DNA from: Gamsiella multidivaricata
Lineage: Eukaryota; Mortierellomycota; Mortierellomycetes; Mortierellales; Mortierellaceae
Direction: 5' to 3'
Length of the DNA stretch: 64,000 bases
Assembly (NCBI RefSeq): GCF_025024155.1
Contig: NW_026251720.1
Location: 248,001-312,000 of the forward strand
The notes beneath the pieces are model-generated. The model was not told where the DNA came from, ran no database searches, and saw nothing but the letters and a program-made list of their open reading frames with translations. Positions 1-11,670 of this stretch are shown here, piece by piece. Made by a program: the position numbers and the translations under genes. Every line of letters starts with the position of its first letter. The stretch's first letter is position 1.

Positions 1-1240
1 ATGCTACTCAAGGTACACACCGCGAAATTCTTTTTTATCAGAGTCGTCATCGTAAAATTCTGCAAGGAACTAAACGAATCTCTAATCATCATAGAACATA
101 CGGATATCAGTCTCAGGATAGCGAACGAACGATTGATGGAAGAAAACTCGCAGCTACAGGAGCAACTACGCGAGTACGAGCGTTGGATGGAGTATATCAT
201 GGCAAAATTCCGACTCCAGAATGTGAGTCTCCCCTCTACTCGGTATGCACTGGACCCTGTCCATTGCGGATTTATTTGGCCTACTCACACAGCACCAATA
301 CACTTTCAATCTCATCTAGTTTGCAATGGCGCAGAGTCGGAAAGAAGCTATGCATGAGGCGTACAGGATGGCAGAACAGGAAGGGGTGCGTTGAACAACA
401 AAAACAAAAGAGTATAGTAGCATCTGACAAGTGCTCAGTTCGCTATCGAAACCTTATTAACCATCCGAACTCGCGTGTGCTGGGTGTGCTTTGCTGCTAC
501 CTTAATAGGAGTTAGCAGTGCGACTGCAGGAAGAGAATACAACGCTACAGGCACGGCTAGCAGATGTGGGCGCAGTAGCAAGGAGGGCGATCAGCGAGGA
601 GTATTACAATACAGAGTCGATCATAGAGATGCTAGAGATCGAGAACCAAGGCCTTCGGGAGATGCTTGGGGTAGCGTCAGACAACTTTGCCCCCATGGCT
701 GTGCGGCACCCTGGCAACCGGGTTTCATTTCCAAGCACAGGGTCATATGTCCCATCCAGTGGAAGTGATCGGGAACAACAGCTTGGCACCAACGTGATTG
801 CGCCACCATCTCCATCAGAACAGACTGTCAAAGAAAGTGCTTTATCAACATCTCCATCTTTGGCATCGGTTGCTACACCTTCACCAACACCGCGTCCTTC
901 AAAACCAACTGCACAGGATACATCTCCAAGCATTGCCATTAGCTCCGCGATGAGCACGGCGTCCAACTCGACAGTGACATCGCCTCGTACTAGGAAATCC
1001 AGCACGGACTCTGAGTCTGTCGACATCAAGGACATGACCAGAAAACCAGCGGCAACAAGGAAGAAATCCGATGAGACCTCACCAGGGGCCGTGGGTACGA
1101 AGGGAGGAATGACAATCAACACGCATGTTGTGCCAAAGCGGACCAGCAGCATCACCAACAACAACAACACTACCAGTCATGCTGGAGGCGGCTCGACTGG
1201 TCAAAAAGCTAAAAAGAGCAACAGGAACCCAAGATCATAG
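1..1240 (+). CDS. SIKE1: SIKE/FGFR1OP2-family coiled-coil protein (STRIPAK component), 5' end uncertain
   Basis: Three exons can be joined in frame: about 110-222, 320-385 and 509-1240 (stop TAG). They are linked by GT-AG introns 223-319 and 386-508. The first coding exon or start cannot be fixed and may lie left of the window. The N-terminal part is coiled coil, with the segments EYERWMEYIMAKFR and MLEIENQGLREMLGVASDNF. These align with the human FGFR1OP2/SIKE1 stretches around ELIMSKYREQ and ENKGLREIL. After about 100 residues the protein becomes a Ser/Thr-rich disordered tail ending in a basic KKSNRN segment. Family members (SIKE1, FGFR1OP2, and Sordaria SCI1 in fungi) are small coiled-coil subunits of the STRIPAK phosphatase-kinase complex, so a STRIPAK role is inferred from family. 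A polyA signal AATAAA lies at 1375-1380. The long disordered tail is longer than in the animal proteins. Confidence 0.75.
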
Positions 1241-1810
1241 CCGTGTCCCTTACACGCCATATCAACACAAACACCAATATTACACAACGTCAAATGACGG
1301 CGCCATTTGCAGCTCTCCTCCCTCTTTGCTTTTTTTTTCAATCGCATGTAACATTACACTCACTCTAGTTTGGCAATAAAGCAATTGACGACGCACACAA
1401 CGTTGGGCCATGAAATCTCTCCAGGATGACATATCGACGACATCGGCGTAGATAATCATGGTGTATATGCTTGTACGTTATGCTCAGCATGTGGCAGTCG
1501 GATGCACCCCTTTCTTTATGAAATGCCAAATACAAACACAAAAGAGAGGGGCAGCAAGGACATGATCCCAGAACGAGAAGTACGAGGAAGGCGATAACCT
1601 TATGGCGCTCTGATGATTGACCCTATTTTACCATCGATGAGAAAGTATGTTCTCGGGTCTTTCCTCCGTTTCCCCGCCGCAGCCCTCCTCATCTCCCTCG
1701 CTCGACCATACGAGAGCACCTTCTTTCATTTGATTCCTCATCCAATTCCTTAATCTGAGCGCACCAGCTGCATCAGGCCAGTCGCATTCGTTTCCCCTTA
1801 GAAAAAGAAA
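1241..1810. other. Intergenic region between SIKE-like and Sac phosphatase genes
   Basis: No convincing coding sequence. It holds the 3' UTR and AATAAA signal (1375-1380) of the upstream gene. Toward the 3' side a pyrimidine-rich stretch (about 1660-1760, many TCC/CTC runs) precedes the start codon at 1811 and is probably the promoter and 5' leader of the Sac phosphatase gene. No TATA box was seen at a typical distance. Confidence 0.5.
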
Positions 1811-4800
1811 ATGTTTGCTCGGGGTGCCAGTTCAAAGAACGCTTCTGAGGCTGTGCCTGTGTCTGAGCATGTATCTCAAGCTGAGAATGGTCATCTCCCG
1901 CCAAATACTACAGTGCACCTGCACCCACAGCAGCTACGTTCCGACAGCCTTCGACACCCTGCACACCCCTTTGCGCGCATCCAATTGACCGTTGAGCCCG
2001 ATAGCTTCGTGCTCCAACCCTATCATGGACCTGTGACTGAAGACGACCCGACAGCCAGCCACCATGGCACCCCTACGCCTTCAAACCTCGTCCAGGTCCA
2101 TTTCCGACGGTCCGGCACTGATACCAAGAATGAGGAAAGCGCAGACGTGTCAACAAACAGCAAACTCAAGGAAGAGACAGTTGACAACAGTTCAAAAGGC
2201 CCATTGCCCTCGCTTCTCGGGCCAACTGAAGGGCAGCAGGGACGTGTGTCCTATCTCAATCCAGGTGCGCAGATTCAAATAGCTAAATGGCGCGGCATGC
2301 CTTTGTGTCCTTGTCAAGTCTTTGGTCATGAGCAGCCCCTCACACCACACTTTATTCATCATGTAGGGTCATATACTCGGTCGGAGGATGCAAGGGATTA
2401 CATTATCTATGGATGCATTGGGCTACTCGATCTCTATACAGGTAAGATACATTAAAGTCGCCAGACGATGTCGCAGCCTGGAATCATAATAGCCGTGAAA
2501 TCTCATGTCATGCCACTTTCTCTTCGCCATAGGTCCCCACTTCATTGTCATCACCTCTGTCAAACCATTGGGAAATATCGAGGACAAACCTGTTTATGCG
2601 ATCAACAAGGTCGCCGTCTTGCCCATGGTTGCTAGCGAAGCGTGTCGAGTTCTGGACAAGCTCGCGCAATATATCGACCCATCCACAGGATCTGTCGTCC
2701 ATACTCAACAAGCGTCTGATCAGCAGAGCAACATCCAGGAACCAGCCGCAAAGGAAGAGGCCGTCGAGGAAATAACAGCGCCTGTACCAGTAGCAAAACC
2801 ACCAAAGATCAAATTCGCCTTCTTGAGTCTCGGACAAGATAAAGACGTGCAAAAGTCGACGTCGGCTTCAGACCTGCCCTCACCTGCTAGTCCACTGGGC
2901 TCGAAACGGGTATCGTTCGACATCCCACGATTGGGCTCGCGAAACAAAAGCAGCACAGACCTACCGACATTTCCAGGCGCAAGTGCCGATACCAGCGATA
3001 CTAAAGGGTTTTACGCAACTTCTCAGTCCTCTTCGCCAAAAGTGCGGTCTTCTCAACCAGGGTTCTTCGCGAAGCTGAGAGATAACGTACTGGAGAAGCA
3101 GCCTCGCAAGAGCGTGGACGGCACCGTACCACCAACTCTAGCGACAGACAGCAAAGCTACTCTGACCAAAAACACCGATCTTGTCAACAACTCAAGCATA
3201 AAACCGACTGGATTAAGTCAGGAAGATTCACTGATTACAGCTGCGACGATCTCTGAAGGCGCAACAGATGAGGCTGATCCCGAAAAGAATACCGCTCGTT
3301 CACCTCTACCTCCAGGATTGCCCTCAGCATACGAGGCAGCGGAAAAATTCGTGGTCCAGTCGACGAAGCAGATTGTCAGCTGGAGCGAGGAAGCCGTTTC
3401 TGGAGTTCTCAAGTCGTCCATGTCATCTGCTCCTGCGAAACCAGTAACCGTATTCGAGGACCAAGAGGAAGGCGAGCAAGCCCATGTAGCCCGTGATACG
3501 GGTACGGACCAACGAGCACTCGAAGAGGAGCAGGAGAAGGAGCGTATCTTGGACCGCCGTGTCATTCGTGAGATTTCGTCCATCTTCGGGACAGGATTTT
3601 ATTTTTCAAACGAGTTCAATTTGTTGTCATCGAAGCAGAAGAGATCGGATTATGCTGAAGAGAACAAGGGCGATGTACCTTTGTGGCAGCAGGTAGATAG
3701 GAGCTTCTGGTGGAATGAGCATCTTCTCCAAGACTTTTTGGATATCAAGGTAGGCATTGGTTTTCCACAGTATTCTCTACGACATGAATATGTACATTTT
3801 AATACTCGTCTTCAGAACTAATCTATCGCTTTCGTCTTTGTCTAGGCTGATGGGTATATTCTGCCAGTGATGCAGGGTTATGTTGAGATTGAGCCATGCG
3901 AGATCGAGGAGCAGCCCTTCGAGTTCACGCTGATTTCCAGAAGAAGTCGCGAGCGGTCCGGCCTGCGATACCAGCGCAGGGGAATCGACGAGAATGGCAA
4001 TGCGGCCAACTTTGTTGAAACCGAGCAGCTCTTGCGGATCGTGGTACGTGCGCGTCTTGCTTCTACTACCATGTTTCTTTGTTCCTTGATAGTTTTTGGT
4101 TGTTTTTTTTTTGTCGCAAAGTGCTGACATGCATGTCTATTCCTTAACCAGCGCAATGACAGCGACCATCAAGTGTCGTTTGTACAGACTCGAGGATCAA
4201 TTCCACTCTTCTGGTCTCAATCGCCTTATCGGCTCAAGCCAATCCCGATCATGGAGAGGTCTGAACAGGAAAACAAAGTGGGGTTCAAAAAGCATGTTGA
4301 TAGTTTGCTGAGTCAGTACGGACGGCAAATCTTTATCAATCTAGTGGAGCAGCATGGACGCGAGCTGATCGCTGGATCTGCGTACACACACTATGTCAAA
4401 AAGCTCGCCGAGCCTCAAATCAGGTACGAAATATTACCACGACCCCTTTGATGAACGAAATGCATACCAAAACTATTACGGTCACTCATGCTTCTCGTTA
4501 CTGGACTATTGACGACGCTAGATATGTGGAATTCGACTTTCATGAGCAGTGCAAAGGCATGAAGTACGAGAACATTGACCAGCTAATTCAGAGCCTAGAG
4601 GGCCCTATTCTCGAACTCGGCTACTGTTGGCTGACTCCCAAGAACGACAACGCGGCGGGTGAAGATAATGGATCCTCTGAGTGCCTCTCCCGCCAGAAGG
4701 GTGTGATCCGGACCAACTGCATGGACTGCCTCGACAGGACCAACGTCGTCCAGAGTGCGATTGGTCGCTACATTCTCAATCATCAGCTTTTGCGACTCGG

Positions 4801-6847
4801 CATTGCTTCGTTCCCGGACAAGGGTCTGTCGGTCTATGAGGACTTTGAGAACGTGTTTAATAACGTCTGGGCGAACAATGGGGATGCGATCAGTCGAGAG
4901 TATGCGGGCACGAGCGCCTTGAAGGGCGACTTTACGAGGACGGGGAAACGCAACCTGCAGGGGATGATTAACGACGCGACGAACTCTATGGCGCGGATGT
5001 ATCAGAATACTTTCAAGGATTATTTCCGTCAAGCGGCGATTGATTACTTGCTGGGCGCGGCAGATGTAGACGTGTTCAAGAGCCTACAAACGACCACGTT
5101 TGGCACGGCGATTGTCCCGTCACCGATTCTTCCTCCACCAGCTGCAATTTCTGAGCTAGTGGCTTCTGAAGCATTGTCGTCTGCTAGTACAGCTGAGAGT
5201 GCTGCCGCAGTTGCCGCTGCTCAGCATGGGGATGCTGGAGTACTGCTTCCGTCATTGATGCCGCAATCATCATCGTTGGTGGACACAGAGTCATCTGCTT
5301 CCGTCAAGGCTATACCGCAATCACCCGAGGAAACGGCCCTTCAGCAGGAAACCTGGGTCAAGATCCGAGAGGCGGCGATCGAGACATCGGCCGAGATTGT
5401 GATCTCGCCTGGCGAGGAGCGCTGGAAGGGATGGACGTTTATCTGCTGTTCTAACGAGATCAGCAGCTCGCTTGCGTCTGCATCGTCACCGCAATCGTCA
5501 CCCCAACACATTCCTTCCGCAAAACGAAAGAAATCGTCCAAGAAGAACGCCCTTATCTTCGATGCGCCAACTTCGGCCATAAGTAACGTGAAGGATGAGA
5601 AGACGAGGGCATCGGTCTTTTATGACGAAAAGGTGATTCTTTTAACGGAGAGAGCGCTCTATATCTGCACGTACGATTATGAGATGGAGAAGGTGGTGGA
5701 GTTCTGGCGGTTGGCACTCGAGAAGATGACGGGGATCGATAAGGGCGCGTACTTCTTGACGGCGCAGGACACTTCCCGCCAAGGTCAGGATCCGCTCGAG
5801 AACTATGGGTTCGCGGTTGAGTACAGGGCGAGTGCAGGAGGAGAAACGCTCAGGGTAAACATTGGTAGTGTGCGCAATCGCAGGATAATGGGAGTTGATC
5901 GGACGCCACTGGTTCGAGTCGCGGAGACGGAAGAGGAGGATGCCGTAGCCGCTGATGGCCAATCAACGCTCCAGGGATCCGAGGACGCTGAGGCAGATAC
6001 CCATGACGATAGTCGCTTAGTAAAAAGCCTCTCGAAAGATGAGCCTATGGAGATCCGATCGGTGCGGTTCAAGGTCGTCAAGCATCCGGAGACATCAATC
6101 ATGCCCTACGTCACGTCGTCCGGGACGGAATCTGGGTTGAGCAAGGCGAATCCGTCCGGGTACAAGCGGACTGCACAGGATTGTGTCGAGTGGGTGGTCA
6201 CGGAGATTGTTCAGGCTCGGTGTGAACTAATTTCCACTGCAGAGAGGGGTCGAGCGAATACTAGACCTAGCGAGCAGTCGCCTCGGGGAGGGATTGAAGC
6301 GCCGTCAGGACAGCAGCGCCAGGGGAATCATCACGGTCGCTCGCCCAGCGAGGAATACAACTACCAGTCGCCAAAGGAAAGGCGTCGGTCTTCGGTGCAG
6401 GTGGACTTGTTGATCCGGGATAGAGTGCTTCAGAGCCTGGAAGCTACCGCTCAGCGCGAGAAGGAGTTGAATAAGGATTCGCAGGAGAAGAGCAAGAAGT
6501 TCAAGAGGCCGTTTTCGGGCCTTTTCCAGTCATCGAAAACGTCGTCCAAGGAACAGCAGTCGACAACTATCCCTGGATCCCCAGACAACAACAAGTCGTG
6601 GTTGAAGAAACTGCAGCTCGGACAGGACTCGAGTGATGAGTCATCAGAGGAGCGAACGTGGTCAGCGGCGCCGGTGGTGAGAAGGAGCGAGGGAGTGGAT
6701 GGGTCGGCGACCGCCAGGACTGAGCTAGTGGCGACAGATGGCCAGCCCGTGACAGGGACAGGACCAAAGTCATCGAGCAATAGCAACCGGAATAGTAGCG
6801 GCCATGGCGTCTTTGCAAAGTTCAAGCAGGCTGTGAAAAACCTTTGA
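1811..6847 (+). CDS. INPP5F: INPP5F/Sac2-like phosphoinositide phosphatase (Sac domain plus hSac2 domain)
   Basis: Five exons, 1811-2441, 2533-3749, 3846-4043, 4152-4423 and 4522-6847, give 1,547 residues with all junction phases consistent. The Sac domain begins around residues 55-240 and resumes at about 580. Between them lies a long Ser/Pro-rich insert (about 260-560). The catalytic CX5R motif is CMDCLDRT near residue 839. A second domain at about 1045-1225, with the stretch VILLTERALYICTYDYEME, matches the hSac2 domain that separates INPP5F-type enzymes from Sac1. The remaining C terminus is disordered and Ser-rich, ending in a basic FAKFKQAVKNL segment that could touch membrane. Known relatives remove the 4-phosphate from phosphoinositides on endosomes; substrate here is inferred. 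It is larger than human INPP5F (about 1,130 residues), mainly because of the internal insert and the tail. Confidence 0.85.
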
Positions 6848-6876
6848 TTCCTATATTAGCCCTACTCCTTTCTTGT

Positions 6877-7813
6877 TTATCGCTTGTGGGATGCCTCGTT
6901 GAATGGATGTTGAAGACTGCTATTGGCCACGTTGAATCGTTGTTTAATGCATGTTGAATTGTCATCTCGATTAGTACGTCTAATCAAATGCGTTTGTTGA
7001 AACATGCCCCTGTCGCCACTGACCCCAGTGGCACCCATCGAGAAGGAGTGTTTCCTTGTGAACCAAGAATCTCGACCGTATTCTGGAGCCTTGTAGAGGC
7101 CAATCATCGTTCCGTCGATTGAGCCTATGGCGTCGTCGAAACAACTCTTTTCTCGAAAAGCTTCCTTGATCTCACGCTCGTCGCCCTCGTCGGGCCCGCT
7201 GAACGAACTTGGCCTTTAGGGCGTTCAGGGCGGTGATGTATCGTCTTGTGTATCGTTGAACCAACCCTTCGGAGACATCCAACGTTGACGAAAGAACCCG
7301 ATACGAAGCCATAGAGCCGTTGTGTCCGAGGCGATGGAACGTAACCTTCAATTGCATGATGACATCTCGTTGTGGTTTCGTGCCTCCACTGAGAAAAACT
7401 GGGCGCTGGTCGATTTGACTGACGATAAAATTGAATTGTTCAGGAGTAACGCGGGGGGGGGGGGGGTTGCTTGAAGTCGATAGGAGAGGGATTTGATAGC
7501 CGTTCATCGCGATAAACTGCACTCTGGGGCGGGCAATTGTAGGGTTGGGGTAGATGTAGCGTTTTGAGGTTAGTTGTTCGTGAACAAGAAGGACTGTCTT
7601 GAGTTTGGGTGGCAGGAGAGTTGGGCGTGGAATGCAGGTCAAAAAAAGAGCAAGTTCTTTGCGGATGATTCCCTCCACTACATCGATGGCCCTTTTGCGG
7701 ACGCTTTGGGGGCGCCGGGGCTCAGGGTTGAGGCGTTCGGGAGGCATGGAGAGAAGGAGCGAGAGTAAAAGAGAAAGTTGAAGATCAGCGTTGAAAGGCA
7801 AACGAGGCGTCAT
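6877..7813 (-). pseudogene. Harbinger-type (DDE_Tnp_4) transposase remnant
   Basis: Reading the minus strand from 7813, an ORF of 213 codons ends with a helix-turn-helix region (VSEGLVQRYTRRYITALNAL). This is the segment that precedes the catalytic core in Harbinger nucleases. It then stops at about 7172. In another frame the sequence continues without a gap as GPDEGDEREIKEAF, then SIDGTMIGLYKAPEYGRDSW, so one frameshift near 7190 breaks the gene. The D of SIDGT corresponds to the first catalytic Asp of the DDE triad. Coding ends at 6877 before the other two acids, so the protein is truncated and inactive. A run of 14 G at 7453-7466 lies inside the frame. Confidence 0.7.
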
Positions 7814-8024
7814 GCAGTTGAACTCCTTAGCGTCAATTTTTCCGCCCCTGTCCCTGAATTAAACATGTTTATCGTTGTTTAGAAAGGTACAGCATATTTA
7901 TTCCTTGTTGAACGCGTGGTTGAACGCGTGTTGAACGCTTGTTGAATGCCTATAATCCAATCAGATTCCGATAAAAAATATTCAACAAACCTTAAACATT
8001 CCATAAACATCCATTCAACAAGAC
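6893..8024 (-). mobile_element. Decayed PIF/Harbinger-like DNA transposon with inverted terminal repeats
   Basis: Two 19-base sequences in inverted orientation, 6893-6911 and 8006-8024, match at 17 of 19 positions (core GTTGAATGGATGTT; both mismatches are C/T). They bracket a broken transposase on the minus strand. Flanking trinucleotides (GAT left, AAA right) do not match, so no target-site duplication is visible. Both ends carry extra GTTGAA words in direct orientation (left at about 6898, 6909, 6930, 6952, 6997; right at about 7907, 7919, 7931, 7941). Such subterminal repeats are what a transposase would bind. The 1,132-bp length is far short of an autonomous Harbinger element, so this is an internally deleted copy. 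Confidence 0.6.
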
Positions 8025-9324
8025 AAATGCATTGGTATTGCGGTGGGATTAGATTATGGCATGCTTAATGCACATAGAGTTTGCTTGAGGGAGGGGACCG
8101 TGCCTGATGACTATTTCCACGCACCCCATTCCCACACCCTCCATCATCAAGCCTTTTCTCACTTTGTAATTATTTCATGGTCCACACCTCCCACACACTT
8201 TCCTCGCCTCCTCGGTTTTCCTCCCTGAGCTTCATTTAGCCACAGCTCGATGCATTTAGCTAATAGTTTCACGTTCTACATTAGTTCGTACGCCGTTAGT
8301 CTGTTTATATTGGTGCAACCGTGTGCGACAGCATTCTGATCCGTGCAACACAAGAAGACCCCGCATTCTTTGGTCCAATAAGTGACTGAAGCGATTCCTG
8401 CCTCTCACACATCTCCTATTGCAGATAAAAGCTAATGGCAGCGAGAAAAAAAATTGTTAGAACTCCACATGACAGTTCTTCGACTTCAAGACCACCTGGT
8501 GCATACTTTGTTCCATTGTTGTCGACTTTGGTCTGTCATAGTAATGGAACTGTTTCACTAACTCATGAGTGAAAATCCACGATCGACTACGGCGGGCGCG
8601 TCGAAGCACCAGACGATGTATGGCCGAAGGATTAAGACGATCAAGGAATTGTCGAACGTGGCCCCATTGAGTCTGATGAACCTACAATAGCACATCAGCC
8701 TCAAGCTCGATTATCTGGGGAACCGGCGTGCTGGACGAAAATGTGGTTACTTCCATTTTTGTTGAACCACCACTGCCGAGTATTCCTTCCCCAGTCTCAG
8801 AAGTCTCAGTTCCAGTCTTCCCAGCCTCAGATACCACCGCGCCGTCGCCAGTATTGCAAATATGCAATCCAGACTGAGGGATTACCAGCGTGTCAACCTA
8901 CATTTTGTATACTCTGTCGTATATTTACTAGAGTTAGCGCCATATTAGTATCATAAATAGGCTATATGCGTTCCTTCTTGCCAGGTTCATACCAGAGCAC
9001 TAAGCCCTGTCCACACTAGGTTTACCTTCACTGTTTGCACGCAGATAGAACTGGGCGTATTTCTCTTTTAAATTCTATTTTCTCTTGACCTGAATGCCTC
9101 TTACAGTTTTATCAGGTTTATCAGTTACATCTCTGCTGTCAGACTACTTCATTGGTTGTTGTGAGCCGGGATGCCTATCCCATCGAGTCTTGTAGTTTCA
9201 TATCGTCCCTACGAATTCGAATGGGTTATTCTAAATGAAATTACCGATATAGATTTTATTTTGTACACCAATAGAGAGACAGCGAAGGAGCGGAATTAGG
9301 ATAGAGCTGAGGATGGCGGCGCTT
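8025..9324. other. Intergenic, no gene recognised
   Basis: Only short ORFs with no protein-like features. From about 9255 on, the sequence is the 3' UTR of the minus-strand RFC5 gene (AATAAA signal on the minus strand at 9255-9260). The rest may be old transposon-flanking sequence; nothing further can be supported. Confidence 0.5.
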
Positions 9325-9991
9325 TCACATATCCATCGACATTTGATGCCTAATAGTAAATAGTGGAAGTATATAAAGGATGTTAATAAAACAGAAGAGC
9401 CGTCAGAAATAACCAGCTTGACAGGGTTGTTCAATCAAGACGATTGCTTACCTCTTGTAGACGCTCATAATCTTGGCCACGAAGGCCTCCAGATGAAATA
9501 TGGCCTTTTGTCCTGTACGCAACCTGTGCTCGTAAAAGGCGGCTTCTTGAGCAAATCGCATCTTGAGATCGTTTACGTCCACCTTCTCGATCAACTCTCT
9601 CGCCAGCGTCTAAATCCGTCGATAAAATGTACAGCAAGAGGACGTGTCAGTCCATAGAACCATTATAGAAGCGATAGGTATTTCCTGAATCTCAATGCTA
9701 AAGTGCTGCCTGGTACCTTCAAAATGGTCGTAGGATCGATGCAGTGGTTGATGAGTTCGTAAAACATGCCACGAACAGTCTGCAACCTTGAGTCATAGCA
9801 ATGCCGTGTTAATAAATATAGGAATATGGCGACATGGCAATATTAAGGACAAACAGCATGATGGAACGTACTGCTCGGGACTCTGTGCTCTGAGAATGGT
9901 GACCATAACTTGACGGATAAAATCTTCCCAATCCATGCGAGGGATTTCTTGGCTATCCTTGAACGGGTGGCTATTCAGCAGCAATGGTAAC

Positions 9992-10024
<33 letters not shown>

Positions 10025-11151
10025 ACGTTGAATACCAAGAATTGCCCCAGATTCTATAAATCATCGAGTACACGTATTCAGCAATCGAAAACCAGGGCTA
10101 GATTCACTCACCATTGTACTTTAGCGGTCTCGAGCATTAACAGAGCCCTCCTAAGATTCCGTCCCGAGTCCTCTGCCAGCTTCAAGGCCAAGTTCTCCGG
10201 CAAGGGTCCACAGTGCTCCTTCTTGACGACCTTGTGCAGGACCTTACAGACCTCCGGAACTGTGGGTGCACCGACACGGACAAGCAGACAGCGGGATTGG
10301 ATGGGTGAGATGATCTTTGAAGTGGTGTTGCAGCACATGATGATACGTAGGTTGCCCATGTATTTCTCCATGGTTCGACGAAGACCGGCCTGTGCGTCCC
10401 TGGTCAAGAGATCGGCTTCATGGATGACGACGACTTTGAACCGCTTTTGAGCCGAGGCGTCGACTTGCTGTGTTTGTGCGACTTCCTTAAGCAGATCCTG
10501 GATCACAACCCTATCATAGTTTCCGACATCACTACGGAGATTGAGAAGCAATGGGCAGAGACAAGTTTAGTTGGGGCGAAGTATTAATGGAATTGGACAT
10601 TGAATTTCTAGTTCTTGAGATGTGCTTGGTCATACCTTGGGTTGACCTCCAGATGATAGTTGCTCGATACAACGTTCAACTCCAACTTTCTCTTTGAAGG
10701 CGTCTCAAAAATGCGCTGATCGATCTTGATCTGTCGGGTTCCCGAAAGAAATTGAAGTATAGAGAGGTGAGTTCGACTGGACTGTATGCTGTGAGGCATT
10801 CAACAGGTGCCTGGTCTACAAATGCTATGCTTGTTTCCTTGCGTACCTTTTCTGAACCTGGTCCGAACAGCTCGCGCAGGATGGCAACAATGCGGGTCTT
10901 CTTGCCAGCTCCTGGAGGACCAAATACGAGCATATGAGGAAAGTCTCCTGACGCACACTATCGACAGATCCATATGGTCCTTGTTAAAGATCATTATTCT
11001 GGTGGTTGTGTATTTTAGTGGCGCCAGCGTTCCAAAAAGAGCAGATTCCTATGAATTCCTTTACCAGCTTCTTGAGATGTGTCGAGAGATCTGAATGGTA
11101 GTCGAGTTTGTCAAGGCTGCTTGGCCTGTGCTTGTCTACCCAGAGAGCCAT
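9325..11151 (-). CDS. RFC5: Replication factor C small subunit (yeast Rfc5 / human RFC3)
   Basis: Eight exons on the minus strand: 11151-11065, 10957-10847, 10730-10636, 10531-10112, 9970-9872, 9786-9717, 9609-9452 and 9349-9325. Together they encode 354 residues, the same size as yeast Rfc5. It starts MALWVDKHRPSSLDKLDYH, has the Walker A motif GPPGAGKKT (42-50), NYHLEVNP before the intron at 10635, and an SRC motif in IQSRCL. The C-terminal helical collar includes FYEHRLRTGQKAIFHLEAF. RFC5 is one of the AAA+ subunits that load PCNA on primed DNA; this subunit has the unusual Walker A seen in the human RFC3 branch. The acceptor at 10958 gives CASGDFPH, which restores both phase and homology; the nearer AG at 10948 would shift the frame. 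It diverges from the eIF5B gene. Confidence 0.95.
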
Positions 11152-11670
11152 GGAGAATGTGAATGTGGTAGAATGGGAGCTGGTTTAGCAAAGAGAAGCA
11201 GGTTGGCTGGGCGCGTCCTCCTCTCGTGGTGGCAACAAACAAAATGCTTTGAAACGCGCTTCCCAATCGAGCGGCATAAACATTGGTGCAGTCACTCCTT
11301 GGGCTTGAACGGAGCTGTGGAGAGCAGGGGAGAGCCATTGAAACCCCACCTTCGCTTTCGCACGGTGGTTCCTACGCTGCTTTCGTCAGGCTTAAGTACG
11401 CATGTTGCGTCCCTTGGCTTGCTAGCCATCGCACGTATCAGTATCGTCGACAGGATGGCATATCTGGCCCTTCCTCTTCGTTTGGAATGGGTCCCTCTTC
11501 ACTCTGCGCAAGTGCAACTTGGTCTACTTAGGACTCTACCCCGTGGCTTATCCTTTTTTTTTTTTTTTTTCCTTACCCACCTCCTGTTTTTTATAAAGCG
11601 ATCGCCCTGCGTCGAGAATCAGACACCTCTCTCTTTTACCTTCCCGTCAAGACATCACAACGCAGTCGCA
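11152..11670. promoter_or_regulatory. Divergent promoter between RFC5 and eIF5B
   Basis: 519 bases separate the two start codons, which point away from each other. On the plus side a TATAAA lies at 11592-11597, about 75 bases before the eIF5B ATG, just after a run of T (about 11550-11570) typical of nucleosome-depleted fungal promoters. No TATA box was seen on the RFC5 side. ORFs crossing this region show no family signature. Confidence 0.5.
11592..11597 (+). promoter_or_regulatory. TATA box of eIF5B gene
   Basis: TATAAA 74 bases before the FUN12 start codon, following a T-rich tract. Confidence 0.45.

Noticed and set aside
604..1170. 188-codon minus-strand ORF over the SIKE-like gene
   Set aside because: Antisense of a Ser/Thr-rich coding exon; no family features and the sense strand shows a clear family match.
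6898..7950. Repeated GTTGAA words resembling a CRISPR-like array
   Set aside because: Units are six to twelve bases, irregularly spaced, and sit at the ends of a transposon remnant.
10948..10957. Alternative RFC5 exon-2 acceptor at 10948
   Set aside because: It breaks the reading frame; the acceptor ending at 10958 restores CASGDFPH and matches the family.
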